DNA of 64,000 bases from Auanema rhodensis. Lineage: Eukaryota; Nematoda; Chromadorea; Rhabditida; Rhabditidae. Positions within the stretch are counted from its first letter, which is position 1; each line of letters starts with the position of its first letter. The translations under genes were made by a program, and so were the position numbers. The DNA lies in assembly GCA_964057225.1 (NCBI GenBank), contig OZ059900.1:1436501-1500500 (forward strand), written 5' to 3'. This document shows positions 1 through 10,776 of the stretch, in pieces. Below the pieces are notes generated by a model. It was not told the DNA's origin. It made no database searches and was given only the letters and a program-made list of their open reading frames with translations.

Positions 1-2087
1 GTATGGTCGTTTTTATGCCTTTAACACCATATACTCACCGATTTTTGGTACAAAATCTGTAATACTCGTAAATTTCGATCATATCCGTTAAGATTCGAGA
101 ATCAAACACACAATACACGAAATAAGTTTATTTTTACGAGTTTGCACTGATATTTATTCATTTTGATCAAAAAAGGTCGAAAATAGAAAGAATTTTTGAA
201 TTTTCCGAGTTTTGAGTCCAATTTGGCTAAATCGCTCATATATATGATCAAAAGCATAGTTCTATTGTCTATAACAACAAAAGTCTTTAATTAAACGCTA
301 GTGATGTTTTAATACTGAATTTTGCTCAAATAGCATTACTACACTAAGTATGGTCGTTTTTATGCCTTTAACACCATATACTCACCGATTTTTGGTACAA
401 AATCTGTAATACTTGTAAATTTTGATCATATTCGTTAAGATTCGAAAATCAAACACACAATACACGAAATAAGTTTATTTTTACAAGTTTGCACTGATAT
501 TTATTCATTTTGATCAAAAAAGGTCGAAAATAGAAAGAATTTTTGAAATTTCCGAGTTTTGAGTCTAATTTGGCTAAATCGCTCATATATATGATCAGAA
601 GCATAGGTGTATTGTCTATGACAACAAAAGTCATTAATTAAACACTAATGATGTTTAAATCACTAAATTTCGCTCTAATAGCATTACTACACTAAGTATG
701 GTCGCTTTTATGACTTTAACACCATATACTCACCGATTTTTGGTACAAAATCTGTAATACTCGTAAATTTTGATCATATTCGTTAAGATTTGAGAATCAA
801 ACACACAATACACAATATCAGTCTATTTTTATGAGCTTGCACTGATATATATTCATTTTGATCAAAAAAGGTCGAAAATAGAAAGAATTTTTGAAATTTC
901 CGAGTTTTGAGTCCAATTTGGCTAAATCGCTCATATATATGATCAAAAGCATAGTTCTATTGTCTATAACAACAAAAGTCTTTAATTAAACGCTAGTGAT
1001 GTTTTAATACTGAATTTTGCTCAAATAGCATTACTACACTAAGTATGGTCGTTTTTATGCCTTTAACACCATATACTCACCGATTTTTGGTACAAAATCT
1101 GTAATACTTGTAAGTTTTGATCATATTCGTTAAGATTCGAAAATCAAACACACAATACACGAAATAAGTTTATTTTTACAAGTTTGCACTGATATTTATT
1201 CATTTTGATCAAAAAAGGTCGAAAATAGAAAGAATTTTTGAAATTTCCGAGTTTTGAGTCTAATTTGGCTAAATCGCTCATATATATGATCAAAAGCATA
1301 GTTTCACTGTCTATGATAACAAAAGTCTTCAAATATACACTAGTAATGATTAAATCACTGAATTTCACTCAAATAGCATTACTACACTAAGTATGGTCGT
1401 TTTTATGCCTTTAACACCATATCCTCACCGATTTTTGGTACAAAATCTGTAATACTTGTAAATTTTGATCATATTCGTTAAGATTTGAGAATCAAACACA
1501 TAATACACGAAATAAGTCTATTTTTATGAGTTTGCACTGATATTTATTCATTTTGATCAAAAAAGGTCGAAAATAGAAAGAATTTTTGAAATTTCCGAGT
1601 TTTGAATCCAATTGGGCTAAATCGCTCATATATATGATCAAAAGCATAGTTTTATTGTCTATGATAACAAAAGTCTTCAAATATACACTAATAATGTGTA
1701 AATCACTGAATTTCACTCAAATAGCTTTACTACACTAAGTATGGTCGTTTTTATGCCTTTAACACCATATACTCACCGATTTTTGGTACAAAATCTGTAA
1801 TACTCGTAAATTTTGATCATATTCGTTAAGATTTGAGAATCAAACATACAATACACAAAATCAGTCTATTTTTATGAGCTTGCACTGATATATATTCATT
1901 TTGATCAAAAAAGGTCGAAAATAGAAAGAATTTTTGAAATTTCCGAGTTTTGAGTCTAATTTGGCTAAATCGCTCATATATATATGATCAAAAGCATAGT
2001 TTTACTGTCTATGACAACAAATGTCATCAATTAAACGCTAGTGATGTTTAAATACTGATTTTCGCTCAAATAGCATTACTACACTAA
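1..2087 (+). repeat. Monomers 1-6: left-edge block, copy of 10082-11819 plus one odd monomer
   Basis: Monomer starts are 1, 348, 696, 1043, 1391 and 1739. The first five match the monomers starting at 10082, 10429, 10777, 11124 and 11472, an offset of 10081 bp (29 monomers), including the rare CGCTTTTATGACTTTAAC variant at 696. The match fails late in the fifth monomer, whose last third follows a different variant. The monomer at 1391 has a private CATATCCTC change. The sixth, 1739-2087, is 349 bp. No gene is present. Confidence 0.88.
1739..2087 (+). repeat. Length-variant 349-bp monomer with (TA) expansion
   Basis: This is the only 349-bp monomer. The alternating AT run around 1977-1985 has one extra TA unit: TCATATATATATGA instead of the usual TCATATATATGA. 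The rest is family A with the short AAATACTG end. The change is a typical replication-slippage event at the small palindrome carried by every monomer. Confidence 0.88.
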
Positions 2088-2434
2088 GTATGGTCGTTTT
2101 TATGCCTTTAACACCATATACTCACCGATTTTTGGTACAAAATCTGTAATACTCGTAAATTTTGATCATATTCGTTAAGATTTGAGAATCAAACATACAA
2201 TACACAAAATCAGTCTATTTTTATAAGCTTGCACTGATATATATTCATTTTGATCAAAAAAGATCGAAAATAGAAAGAATTTTTGAAATTTCCGAGTTTT
2301 GAGTCCAATTTGGCTAAATCGCTCATATATATGATCAAAAGCATAGTTTTACTGTCTATGATAACAAAAGTCATCAATTAAACGCTAGTGATGTTTAAAT
2401 ACTGATTTTCGCTCAAATAGCATTACTACACTAA
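2088..2434 (+). repeat. Representative 347-bp monomer (family A)
   Basis: This family A monomer carries CATACAATACACAAAATCAG, AGCTTGCA and GATATATATTC, and ends with AAATACTG lacking the C that family B has near position 313. By hand count it differs from the adjacent family B monomer (2435-2782) at about 26 positions, while its counterparts 1390 and 2780 bp downstream (3478 and 4868) look identical to it. This contrast between neighbours and same-position copies is the defining sign of a higher-order repeat. It also has GATCG in place of the usual GGTCG after the A6 tract, which adds a fourth GATC. Confidence 0.92.
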
Positions 2435-2594
2435 GTATGGTCGTTTTTATGCCTTTAACACCATATACTCACCGATTTTTGGTACAAAATCTGTGATACT
2501 CGTAAATTTTGATCATATTCAGTGAGATTCGAGAATCAAACACACAATACACGAAATAAGTTTATTTTTACGAGTTTGCACTGATATTTATTCA

Positions 2595-2606
2595 TTTTGA
2601 TCAAAA
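2595..2606. other. 12-bp perfect palindrome TTTTGATCAAAA (representative)
   Basis: The sequence is its own reverse complement and lies near the middle of each monomer (positions 161-172). Some variants break it: TTTTCATCA in monomers such as 6605, 17380, 28849 and 33715, and TTTTTATCA in 23637, 25722, 46580 and 49362. It contains the central of three TGATCA sites. Confidence 0.85.
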
Positions 2607-2647
2607 AAGGTCGAAAATAGAAAGAATTTTTGAAATTTCCGAGTTTT
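2595..2647 (+). other. Phased A/T-tract block in the monomer (representative)
   Basis: Runs of A or T centred near 2596.5, 2605.5, 2615.5, 2627, 2635.5 and 2645.5 lie roughly one helical turn apart over about 50 bp (monomer positions 161-213). Phased A-tracts are known to bend DNA. The block is present in essentially every monomer with very few substitutions, and several chimeric junctions fall in or beside it. That it matters for nucleosome positioning or protein binding is inference. Confidence 0.65.
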
Positions 2648-2669
2648 GAGTCCAATTGGGCTAAATCGC

Positions 2670-2681
2670 TCATATATATGA
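2670..2681. other. 12-bp perfect palindrome TCATATATATGA (representative)
   Basis: This alternating AT palindrome lies at monomer positions 236-247 and overlaps the third TGATCA. It is expanded by one TA in the monomer at 1739 and interrupted as CATATACATG in several monomers, for example 13559, 23290, 25375 and 58060. Such short dyads can extrude as cruciforms under supercoiling; activity here is untested. Confidence 0.82.
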
Positions 2682-5600
2682 TCAAAAGCATAGTTTTACT
2701 GTCTATGATAACAAAAGTCTTCAAATATACACTAATAATGTGTAAATCACTGAATTTCACTCAAATAGCTTTACTACACTAAGTATGGTCGTTTTTATGC
2801 CTTTAACACCATATACTCACCGATTTTTGGTACAAAATCTGTAATACTCGTAAATTTTGATCATATTCGTTAAGATTTGAGAATCAAACACACAATACAC
2901 GAAATAAGTTTATTTTGACGAGTTTGAACTGGTATTTATTCATTTTGATCAAAAAAGGTCGAAAATAGAAAGAATTTTTGAATTTTCCGAGTTTTGAGTC
3001 CAATTGGGCTAAATCGCTCATATATATGATCAAAAGCATAGTTTTACTGTCTATGATAACAAAAGTCTTCAAATATACACTAATAATGATTAAATCACTG
3101 AATTTCACTCAAATAGCATTACTACACTAAGTATGGTCGTTTTTATGCCTTTAACACCATATACTCACCGATTTTTGGTACAAAATCTGTGATACTCGTA
3201 AATTTTGATCATATTCGTTAAGATTTGAAAATCAAACACACAATAAACAAAATCAGTCTATTTTTACAAGTTTGCACTGATATATATTCATTTTGATCAA
3301 AAAAGGTCGAAAATAGAAAGAATTTTTGAAATTTCCGAGTTTTGAGTCCAATTGGGCTAAATCGCTCATATATATGATCAAAAGCATAGTTTTACTGTCT
3401 ATGACAACAAATGTCATCAATTAAACGCTAGTGATGTTTAAATACTGATTTTCGCTCAAATAGCATTACTACACTAAGTATGGTCGTTTTTATGCCTTTA
3501 ACACCATATACTCACCGATTTTTGGTACAAAATCTGTAATACTCGTAAATTTTGATCATATTCGTTAAGATTTGAGAATCAAACATACAATACACAAAAT
3601 CAGTCTATTTTTATAAGCTTGCACTGATATATATTCATTTTGATCAAAAAAGATCGAAAATAGAAAGAATTTTTGAAATTTCCGAGTTTTGAGTCCAATT
3701 TGGCTAAATCGCTCATATATATGATCAAAAGCATAGTTTTACTGTCTATGATAACAAAAGTCATCAATTAAACGCTAGTGATGTTTAAATACTGATTTTC
3801 GCTCAAATAGCATTACTACACTAAGTATGGTCGTTTTTATGCCTTTAACACCATATACTCACCGATTTTTGGTACAAAATCTGTGATACTCGTAAATTTT
3901 GATCATATTCAGTGAGATTCGAGAATCAAACACACAATACACGAAATAAGTTTATTTTTACGAGTTTGCACTGATATTTATTCATTTTGATCAAAAAAGG
4001 TCGAAAATAGAAAGAATTTTTGAAATTTCCGAGTTTTGAGTCCAATTGGGCTAAATCGCTCATATATATGATCAAAAGCATAGTTTTACTGTCTATGATA
4101 ACAAAAGTCTTCAAATATACACTAATAATGTGTAAATCACTGAATTTCACTCAAATAGCTTTACTACACTAAGTATGGTCGTTTTTATGCCTTTAACACC
4201 ATATACTCACCGATTTTTGGTACAAAATCTGTAATACTCGTAAATTTTGATCATATTCGTTAAGATTTGAGAATCAAACACACAATACACGAAATAAGTT
4301 TATTTTGACGAGTTTGAACTGGTATTTATTCATTTTGATCAAAAAAGGTCGAAAATAGAAAGAATTTTTGAATTTTCCGAGTTTTGAGTCCAATTGGGCT
4401 AAATCGCTCATATATATGATCAAAAGCATAGTTTTACTGTCTATGATAACAAAAGTCTTCAAATATACACTAATAATGATTAAATCACTGAATTTCACTC
4501 AAATAGCATTACTACACTAAGTATGGTCGTTTTTATGCCTTTAACACCATATACTCACCGATTTTTGGTACAAAATCTGTGATACTCGTAAATTTTGATC
4601 ATATTCGTTAAGATTTGAAAATCAAACACACAATAAACAAAATCAGTCTATTTTTACAAGTTTGCACTGATATATATTCATTTTGATCAAAAAAGGTCGA
4701 AAATAGAAAGAATTTTTGAAATTTCCGAGTTTTGAGTCCAATTGGGCTAAATCGCTCATATATATGATCAAAAGCATAGTTTTACTGTCTATGACAACAA
4801 ATGTCATCAATTAAACGCTAGTGATGTTTAAATACTGATTTTCGCTCAAATAGCATTACTACACTAAGTATGGTCGTTTTTATGCCTTTAACACCATATA
4901 CTCACCGATTTTTGGTACAAAATCTGTAATACTCGTAAATTTTGATCATATTCGTTAAGATTTGAGAATCAAACATACAATACACAAAATCAGTCTATTT
5001 TTATAAGCTTGCACTGATATATATTCATTTTGATCAAAAAAGATCGAAAATAGAAAGAATTTTTGAAATTTCCGAGTTTTGAGTCCAATTTGGCTAAATC
5101 GCTCATATATATGATCAAAAGCATAGTTTTACTGTCTATGATAACAAAAGTCATCAATTAAACGCTAGTGATGTTTAAATACTGATTTTCGCTCAAATAG
5201 CATTACTACACTAAGTATGGTCGTTTTTATGCCTTTAACACCATATACTCACCGATTTTTGGTACAAAATCTGTGATACTCGTAAATTTTGATCATATTC
5301 AGTGAGATTCGAGAATCAAACACACAATACACGAAATAAGTTTATTTTTACGAGTTTGCACTGATATTTATTCATTTTGATCAAAAAAGGTCGAAAATAG
5401 AAAGAATTTTTGAAATTTCCGAGTTTTGAGTCCAATTGGGCTAAATCGCTCATATATATGATCAAAAGCATAGTTTTACTGTCTATGATAACAAAAGTCT
5501 TCAAATATACACTAATAATGTGTAAATCACTGAATTTCACTCAAATAGCTTTACTACACTAAGTATGGTCGTTTTTATGCCTTTAACACCATATACTCAC

Positions 5601-5910
5601 CGATTTTTGGTACAAAATCTGTAATACTCGTAAATTTTGATCATATTCGTTAAGATTTGAGAATCAAACACACAATACACGAAATAAGTTTATTTTGACG
5701 AGTTTGAACTGGTATTTATTCATTTTGATCAAAAAAGGTCGAAAATAGAAAGAATTTTTGAATTTTCCGAGTTTTGAGTCCAATTGGGCTAAATCGCTCA
5801 TATATATGATCAAAAGCATAGTTTTACTGTCTATGATAACAAAAGTCTTCAAATATACACTAATAATGATTAAATCACTGAATTTCACTCAAATAGCATT
5901 ACTACACTAA

Positions 5911-6257
5911 GTATGGTCGTTTTTATGCCTTTAACACCATATACTCACCGATTTTTGGTACAAAATCTGTGATACTCGTAAATTTTGATCATATTCGTTA
6001 AGATTTGAAAATCAAACACACAATAAACAAAATCAGTCTATTTTTACAAGTTTGCACTGATATATATTCATTTTGATCAAAAAAGGTCGAAAATAGAAAG
6101 AATTTTTGAAATTTCCGAGTTTTGAGTCCAATTGGGCTAAATCGCTCATATATATGATCAAAAGCATAGTTTTATTGTCTATAACAACAAAAGTCATCAA
6201 TTAAACGCTAGTGATATTTAAATACTGATTTTCGCTCAAGTAGCATTACTACACTAA
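5911..6257 (+). repeat. Chimeric monomer closing the 1390-bp HOR
   Basis: The first two thirds match the fourth HOR monomer (4521-4867). From base 6175 the sequence follows another variant, with TATAACAAC, GTGATATTTAAAT and CTCAAGTAGC, as also seen at the ends of monomers 30935 and 33021. The switch lies before 6175; its left bound depends on the unknown donor. The same chimera recurs at 16686, so it predates the large duplication. Confidence 0.8.
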
Positions 6258-7994
6258 GTATGGTCGTTTTTATGCCTTTAACACCATATACTCACCGATT
6301 TTTGGTACAAATTCTGTAATACTTGTAAATTTTGATCATATTCGTTAAGATTTGAGAATCAAACATACAATACACAAAATCAGTCTATTTTTATGAGCTT
6401 GCACTGATATATATTCATTTTGATCAAAAAAGGTCGAAAATAGAAAGAATTTTTGAAATTTCCGAGTTTTGAGTCTAATTTGGCTAAATCGCTCATATAT
6501 ATGATCAGAAGCATAGTTTTATTGTCTATGACAACAAAAATCATCAATTAAACGCTAGTGATGTTTAAATACTGATTTTCGCTCAAATAGCATTACTACA
6601 CTAAGTATGGTCGTTTTTATGCCTTTAACACCATATACTCACCGATTTTTGGTACAAAATCTGTAATACTCGTAAAATTTGATCATATTTGTTAAGATTT
6701 GAGAATCAAACACACAATACACAAAATCAGTCTATTTTTATGAGTTTACACTGATATATATTCATTTTCATCAAAAAAGGTCGAAAATAGAAAGAATTTT
6801 TGAAATTTCCGAGTTTTGAGTCTAATTTGGCTAAATCGCTCATATATATGATCAGAAGCATAGTTTTATTGTCTATGACAACAAAAATCATCAATTAAAC
6901 GCTAGTGATGTTTAAATACTGAATTTCGCTCAAATAGCATTACTACACTAAGTATGGTCGTTTTTATGCCTTTAACACCATATACTCACCGATTTTTGGT
7001 ACAAAATCTGTAATACTCGTAAATTTTGATCATATTCGGTGAGATTCGAGAATCAAACACACAATACACGAAATAAGTTTATTTTGACGAGTTTGAACTG
7101 GTATTCATTCATTTTGATCAAAAAAGGTCGAAAATAGAAAGAATTTTTGAAATTTCCGAGTTTTGAGTCTAATTTGGCTAAATCGCTCATATATATGATC
7201 AGAAGCATAGTTTTATTGTCTATGACAACAAAAATCATCAATTAAACGCTAGTGATGTTTAAATACTGAATTTCGCTCAAATAGCATTACTACACTAAGT
7301 ATGGTCGTTTTTATGCCTTTAACACCATATACTCACCGATTTTTGGTACAAAATCTGTAATACTCGTAAATTTTGATCATATTCGGTGAGATTCGAGAAT
7401 CAAACACACAATACACGAAATAAGTTTATTTTGACGAGTTTGAACTGGTATTCATTCATTTTGATCAAAAAAGGTCGAAAATAGAAAGAATTTTTGAATT
7501 TTCCGAGTTTTGAGTCCAATTGGGCTAAATCGCTCATATATATGATCAAAAGCATAGTTTTACTGTCTATGATAACAAAAGTCTTCAAATATACACTAAT
7601 AATGATTGAATCACTGAATTTCACTCAAATAGCATTACTACACTAAGTATGGTCGTTTTTATGCCTTTAACACCATATACTCACCGATTTTTGGTACAAA
7701 ATCTGTGATACTCGTAAATTTTGATCATATTCGGTGAGATTCGAGAATCGAACACACAATACACAAAATAAGTCTATTTTTACGAGTTTGCACTGATATT
7801 TATTCATTTTGATCAAAAAAGGTCGAAAATAGAAAGAATTTTTGAAATTTCCGAGTTTTGAGTCTAATTTGGCTAAATCGCTCATATATATGATCAAAAG
7901 CATAGTTTTACTGTCTATGATAACAAAAGTCTTCAAATATACACTAATAATGTGTAAATCACTGAATTTCACTCAAATAGCTTTACTACACTAA
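6258..7994 (+). repeat. Core segment, copy 1 (monomers 19-23)
   Basis: Monomer starts are 6258, 6605, 6952, 7299 and 7647. The first carries the diagnostic ACAAATTCTG in place of ACAAAATCTG. The second has TTTTCATCA, which destroys the central TGATCA. The third and fourth share GACGAGTTTGAACTGG and TATTCATTC and are near duplicates in their first halves. The fifth has GAATCGAACAC. This ordered set recurs from 17033 and from 28502, and in altered form from 31282 and 33368, making it the most re-used segment of the window. Confidence 0.88.
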
Positions 7995-10776
7995 GTATGG
8001 TCGTTTTTATGCCTTTAACACCATATACTCACCGATTTTTGGTACAAAATCTGTAATACTCGTAAATTTTGATCATATTCGTTAAGATTTGAGAATCAAA
8101 CATACAATACACAAAATCAGTCTATTTTTATGAGCTTGCACTGATATATATTCATTTTGATCAAAAAAGGTCGAAAATAGAAAGAATTTTTGAATTTTCC
8201 GAGTTTTGAGTCCAATTGGGCTAAATCGCTCATATATATGATCAAAAGCATAGTTTCACTGTCTATGATAACAAAAGTCTTCAAATATACACTAGTAATG
8301 ATTAAATCACTGAATTTCACTCAAATAGCTTTACTACACTAAGTATGGTCGTTTTTATGCCTTTAACACCATATACTCACCGATTTTTGGTACAAAATCT
8401 GTAATACTCGTAAATTTCGATCATATCCGTTAAGATTCGAGAATCAAACACACAATACACAAAATAAGTTTATTTTTACGAGTTTGCACTGATATTTATT
8501 CATTTTGATCAAAAAAGGTCGAAAATAGAAAGAATTTTTGAATTTTCCGAGTTTTGAGTCCAATTGGGCTAAATCGCTCATATATATGATCAAAAGCATA
8601 GTTTCACTGTCTATGATAACAAAAGTCTTCAAATATACACTAGTAATGATTAAATCACTGAATTTCACTCAAATAGCTTTACTACACTAAGTATGGTCGT
8701 TTTTATGCCTTTAACACCATATACTCACCGATTTTTGGTACAAAATCTGTAATACTCGTAAATTTCGATCATATCCGTTAAGATTCGAGAATCAAACACA
8801 CAATACACGAAATAAGTTTATTTTTACGAGTTTGCACTGATATTTATTCATTTTGATCAAAAAAGGTCGAAAATAGAAAGAATTTTTGAATTTTCCGAGT
8901 TTTGAGTCCAATTTGGCTAAATCGCTCATATATATGATCAAAAGCATAGTTCTATTGTCTATAACAACAAAAGTCTTTAATTAAACGCTAGTGATGTTTT
9001 AATACTGAATTTTGCTCAAATAGCATTACTACACTAAGTATGGTCGTTTTTATGCCTTTAACACCATATACTCACCGATTTTTGGTACAAAATCTGTAAT
9101 ACTTGTAAATTTTGATCATATTCGTTAAGATTCGAAAATCAAACACACAATACACGAAATGAGTTTATTTTTACAAGTTTGCACTGATATTTATTCATTT
9201 TGATCAAAAAAGGTCGAAAATAGAAAGAATTTTTGAAATTTCCGAGTTTTGAGTCTAATTTGGCTAAATCGCTCATATATATGATCAGAAGCATAGGTGT
9301 ATTGTCTATGACAACAAAAGTCATTAATTAAACACTAATGATGTTTAAATCACTAAATTTCGCTCTAATAGCATTACTACACTAAGTATGGTCGTTTTTA
9401 TGCCTTTAACACCATATACTCACCGATTTTTGGTACAAAATCTGTAATACTCGTAAATTTTGATCATATTCGTTAAGATTTGAGAATCAAACATACAATA
9501 CACAAAATCAGTCTATTTTTATGAGCTTGCACTGATATATATTCATTTTGATCAAAAAAGGTCGAAAATAGAAAGAATTTTTGAATTTTCCGAGTTTTGA
9601 GTCCAATTGGGCTAAATCGCTCATATATATGATCAAAAGCATAGTTTCACTGTCTATGATAACAAAAGTCTTCAAATATACACTAGTAATGATTAAATCA
9701 CTGAATTTCACTCAAATAGCTTTACTACACTAAGTATGGTCGTTTTTATGCCTTTAACACCATATACTCACCGATTTTTGGTACAAAATCTGTAATACTC
9801 GTAAATTTCGATCATATCCGTTAAGATTCGAGAATCAAACACACAATACACAAAATAAGTTTATTTTTACGAGTTTGCACTGATATTTATTCATTTTGAT
9901 CAAAAAAGGTCGAAAATAGAAAGAATTTTTGAATTTTCCGAGTTTTGAGTCCAATTGGGCTAAATCGCTCATATATATGATCAAAAGCATAGTTTCACTG
10001 TCTATGATAACAAAAGTCTTCAAATATACACTAGTAATGATTAAATCACTGAATTTCACTCAAATAGCTTTACTACACTAAGTATGGTCGTTTTTATGCC
10101 TTTAACACCATATACTCACCGATTTTTGGTACAAAATCTGTAATACTCGTAAATTTCGATCATATCCGTTAAGATTCGAGAATCAAACACACAATACACG
10201 AAATAAGTTTATTTTTACGAGTTTGCACTGATATTTATTCATTTTGATCAAAAAAGGTCGAAAATAGAAAGAATTTTTGAATTTTCCGAGTTTTGAGTCC
10301 AATTTGGCTAAATCGCTCATATATATGATCAAAAGCATAGTTCTATTGTCTATAACAACAAAAGTCTTTAATTAAACGCTAGTGATGTTTTAATACTGAA
10401 TTTTGCTCAAATAGCATTACTACACTAAGTATGGTCGTTTTTATGCCTTTAACACCATATACTCACCGATTTTTGGTACAAAATCTGTAATACTTGTAAA
10501 TTTTGATCATATTCGTTAAGATTCGAAAATCAAACACACAATACACGAAATGAGTTTATTTTTACAAGTTTGCACTGATATTTATTCATTTTGATCAAAA
10601 AAGGTCGAAAATAGAAAGAATTTTTGAAATTTCCGAGTTTTGAGTCTAATTTGGCTAAATCGCTCATATATATGATCAAAAGCATAGTTCTATTGTCTAT
10701 AACAACAAAAGTCATTAATTAAACACTAATGATGTTTAAATCACTAAATTTCGCTCTAATAGCATTACTACACTAA
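7995..10776 (+). repeat. 4-mer higher-order repeat (1391 bp), two tandem copies
   Basis: The units are 7995-9385 (monomers 7995, 8343, 8691, 9038) and 9386-10776 (9386, 9734, 10082, 10429). The second and third monomers of each unit have TTTCGATCATATCC, which replaces the first TGATCA with CGATCA. The second copy is missing from the otherwise parallel region that starts at 17033, where the array goes straight from the equivalent of 9385 to the equivalent of 10777. This unit was therefore gained by the left copy or lost from the right one. The fourth monomers differ late: AGGTGTATTG at 9294-9303 against AGTTCTATTG in the monomer at 10429. Confidence 0.9.

Larger units (their letters stand above)
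2507..2687. other. 12-bp inverted repeat around the monomer centre (representative)
   Basis: The left arm TTTTGATCATAT (2507-2518) is the exact reverse complement of the right arm ATATGATCAAAA (2676-2687). The arms are separated by 157 bp, with the central palindrome TTTTGATCAAAA between them, so the three TGATCA sites are spaced 88 and 81 bp apart and 179 bp to the next monomer. The arrangement is repeated in most monomers; variants CGATCA, AGATCA and TGATCAG alter single arms. Confidence 0.8.
2435..2782 (+). repeat. Representative 348-bp monomer (family B)
   Basis: This monomer is used here as a coordinate reference. Positions 1-60 (GTATGGTCG through ACAAAATCTGT) are nearly invariant across the array. 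Positions 61-145 and 265-330 hold most differences between monomers. Positions 161-213 hold phased A/T tracts. TGATCA occurs at monomer positions 76, 164 and 245. Family B features visible here are AATAAGT, CGAGTTTGCA and GATATTTATTC. The end carries AAATCACTG; the C near position 313 makes the unit 348 rather than 347 bp. A 348-bp unit is about two nucleosome repeats long, but I could not align the two halves with each other, so a dimeric origin is not supported. Confidence 0.95.
2088..6257 (+). repeat. 4-mer higher-order repeat (1390 bp), three tandem copies
   Basis: Monomers start at 2088, 2435, 2783, 3131; 3478, 3825, 4173, 4521; and 4868, 5215, 5563, 5911, giving units 2088-3477, 3478-4867 and 4868-6257. 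Corresponding monomers in the units look identical to the base, including private marks such as ATTCAGTGAG in the second monomer and AATAAACAAAATCAG in the fourth. The twelfth monomer departs from the unit in its last third: from 6175 it reads TTATTGTCTATAAC and ends with CTCAAGTAGC. Near-identity over 1.39 kb implies very recent amplification, or an assembly effect that read-depth data could exclude. Confidence 0.93.

Noticed and set aside
2516-2532. CENP-B box-like sequence around ATTC(G/A)GTGAGATTCGAG
   Set aside because: Compared with the core TTCGnnnnAnnCGGG, the variants TTCGTTAAGATTCGAG and TTCGGTGAGATTCGAG keep the TTCG but lack the required A and the CGGG. This is about four mismatches at essential positions, so it cannot be called a CENP-B box.
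2532-2543. Heat-shock-element-like dyad GATTCGAGAATC
   Set aside because: It contains one TTCnnGAA pair, but a functional element normally needs at least three alternating 5-bp units, and the flanking bases do not supply a third. It also varies freely (GATTTGAGAATC, GATTCAAAAATC).
2670-2681. TATA-box or Pol III promoter within each monomer
   Set aside because: ATATATAT is expected in 70% AT sequence, there are no A/B boxes or terminator arrangement that I can recognise, and no transcript or gene lies downstream.
2435-2782. Monomer as a dimer of two ~174-bp half-units
   Set aside because: The length is suggestive of two nucleosomes, but comparing the two halves gave no consistent alignment. 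Only short TGATCA-containing motifs are shared, some of them in inverted orientation.
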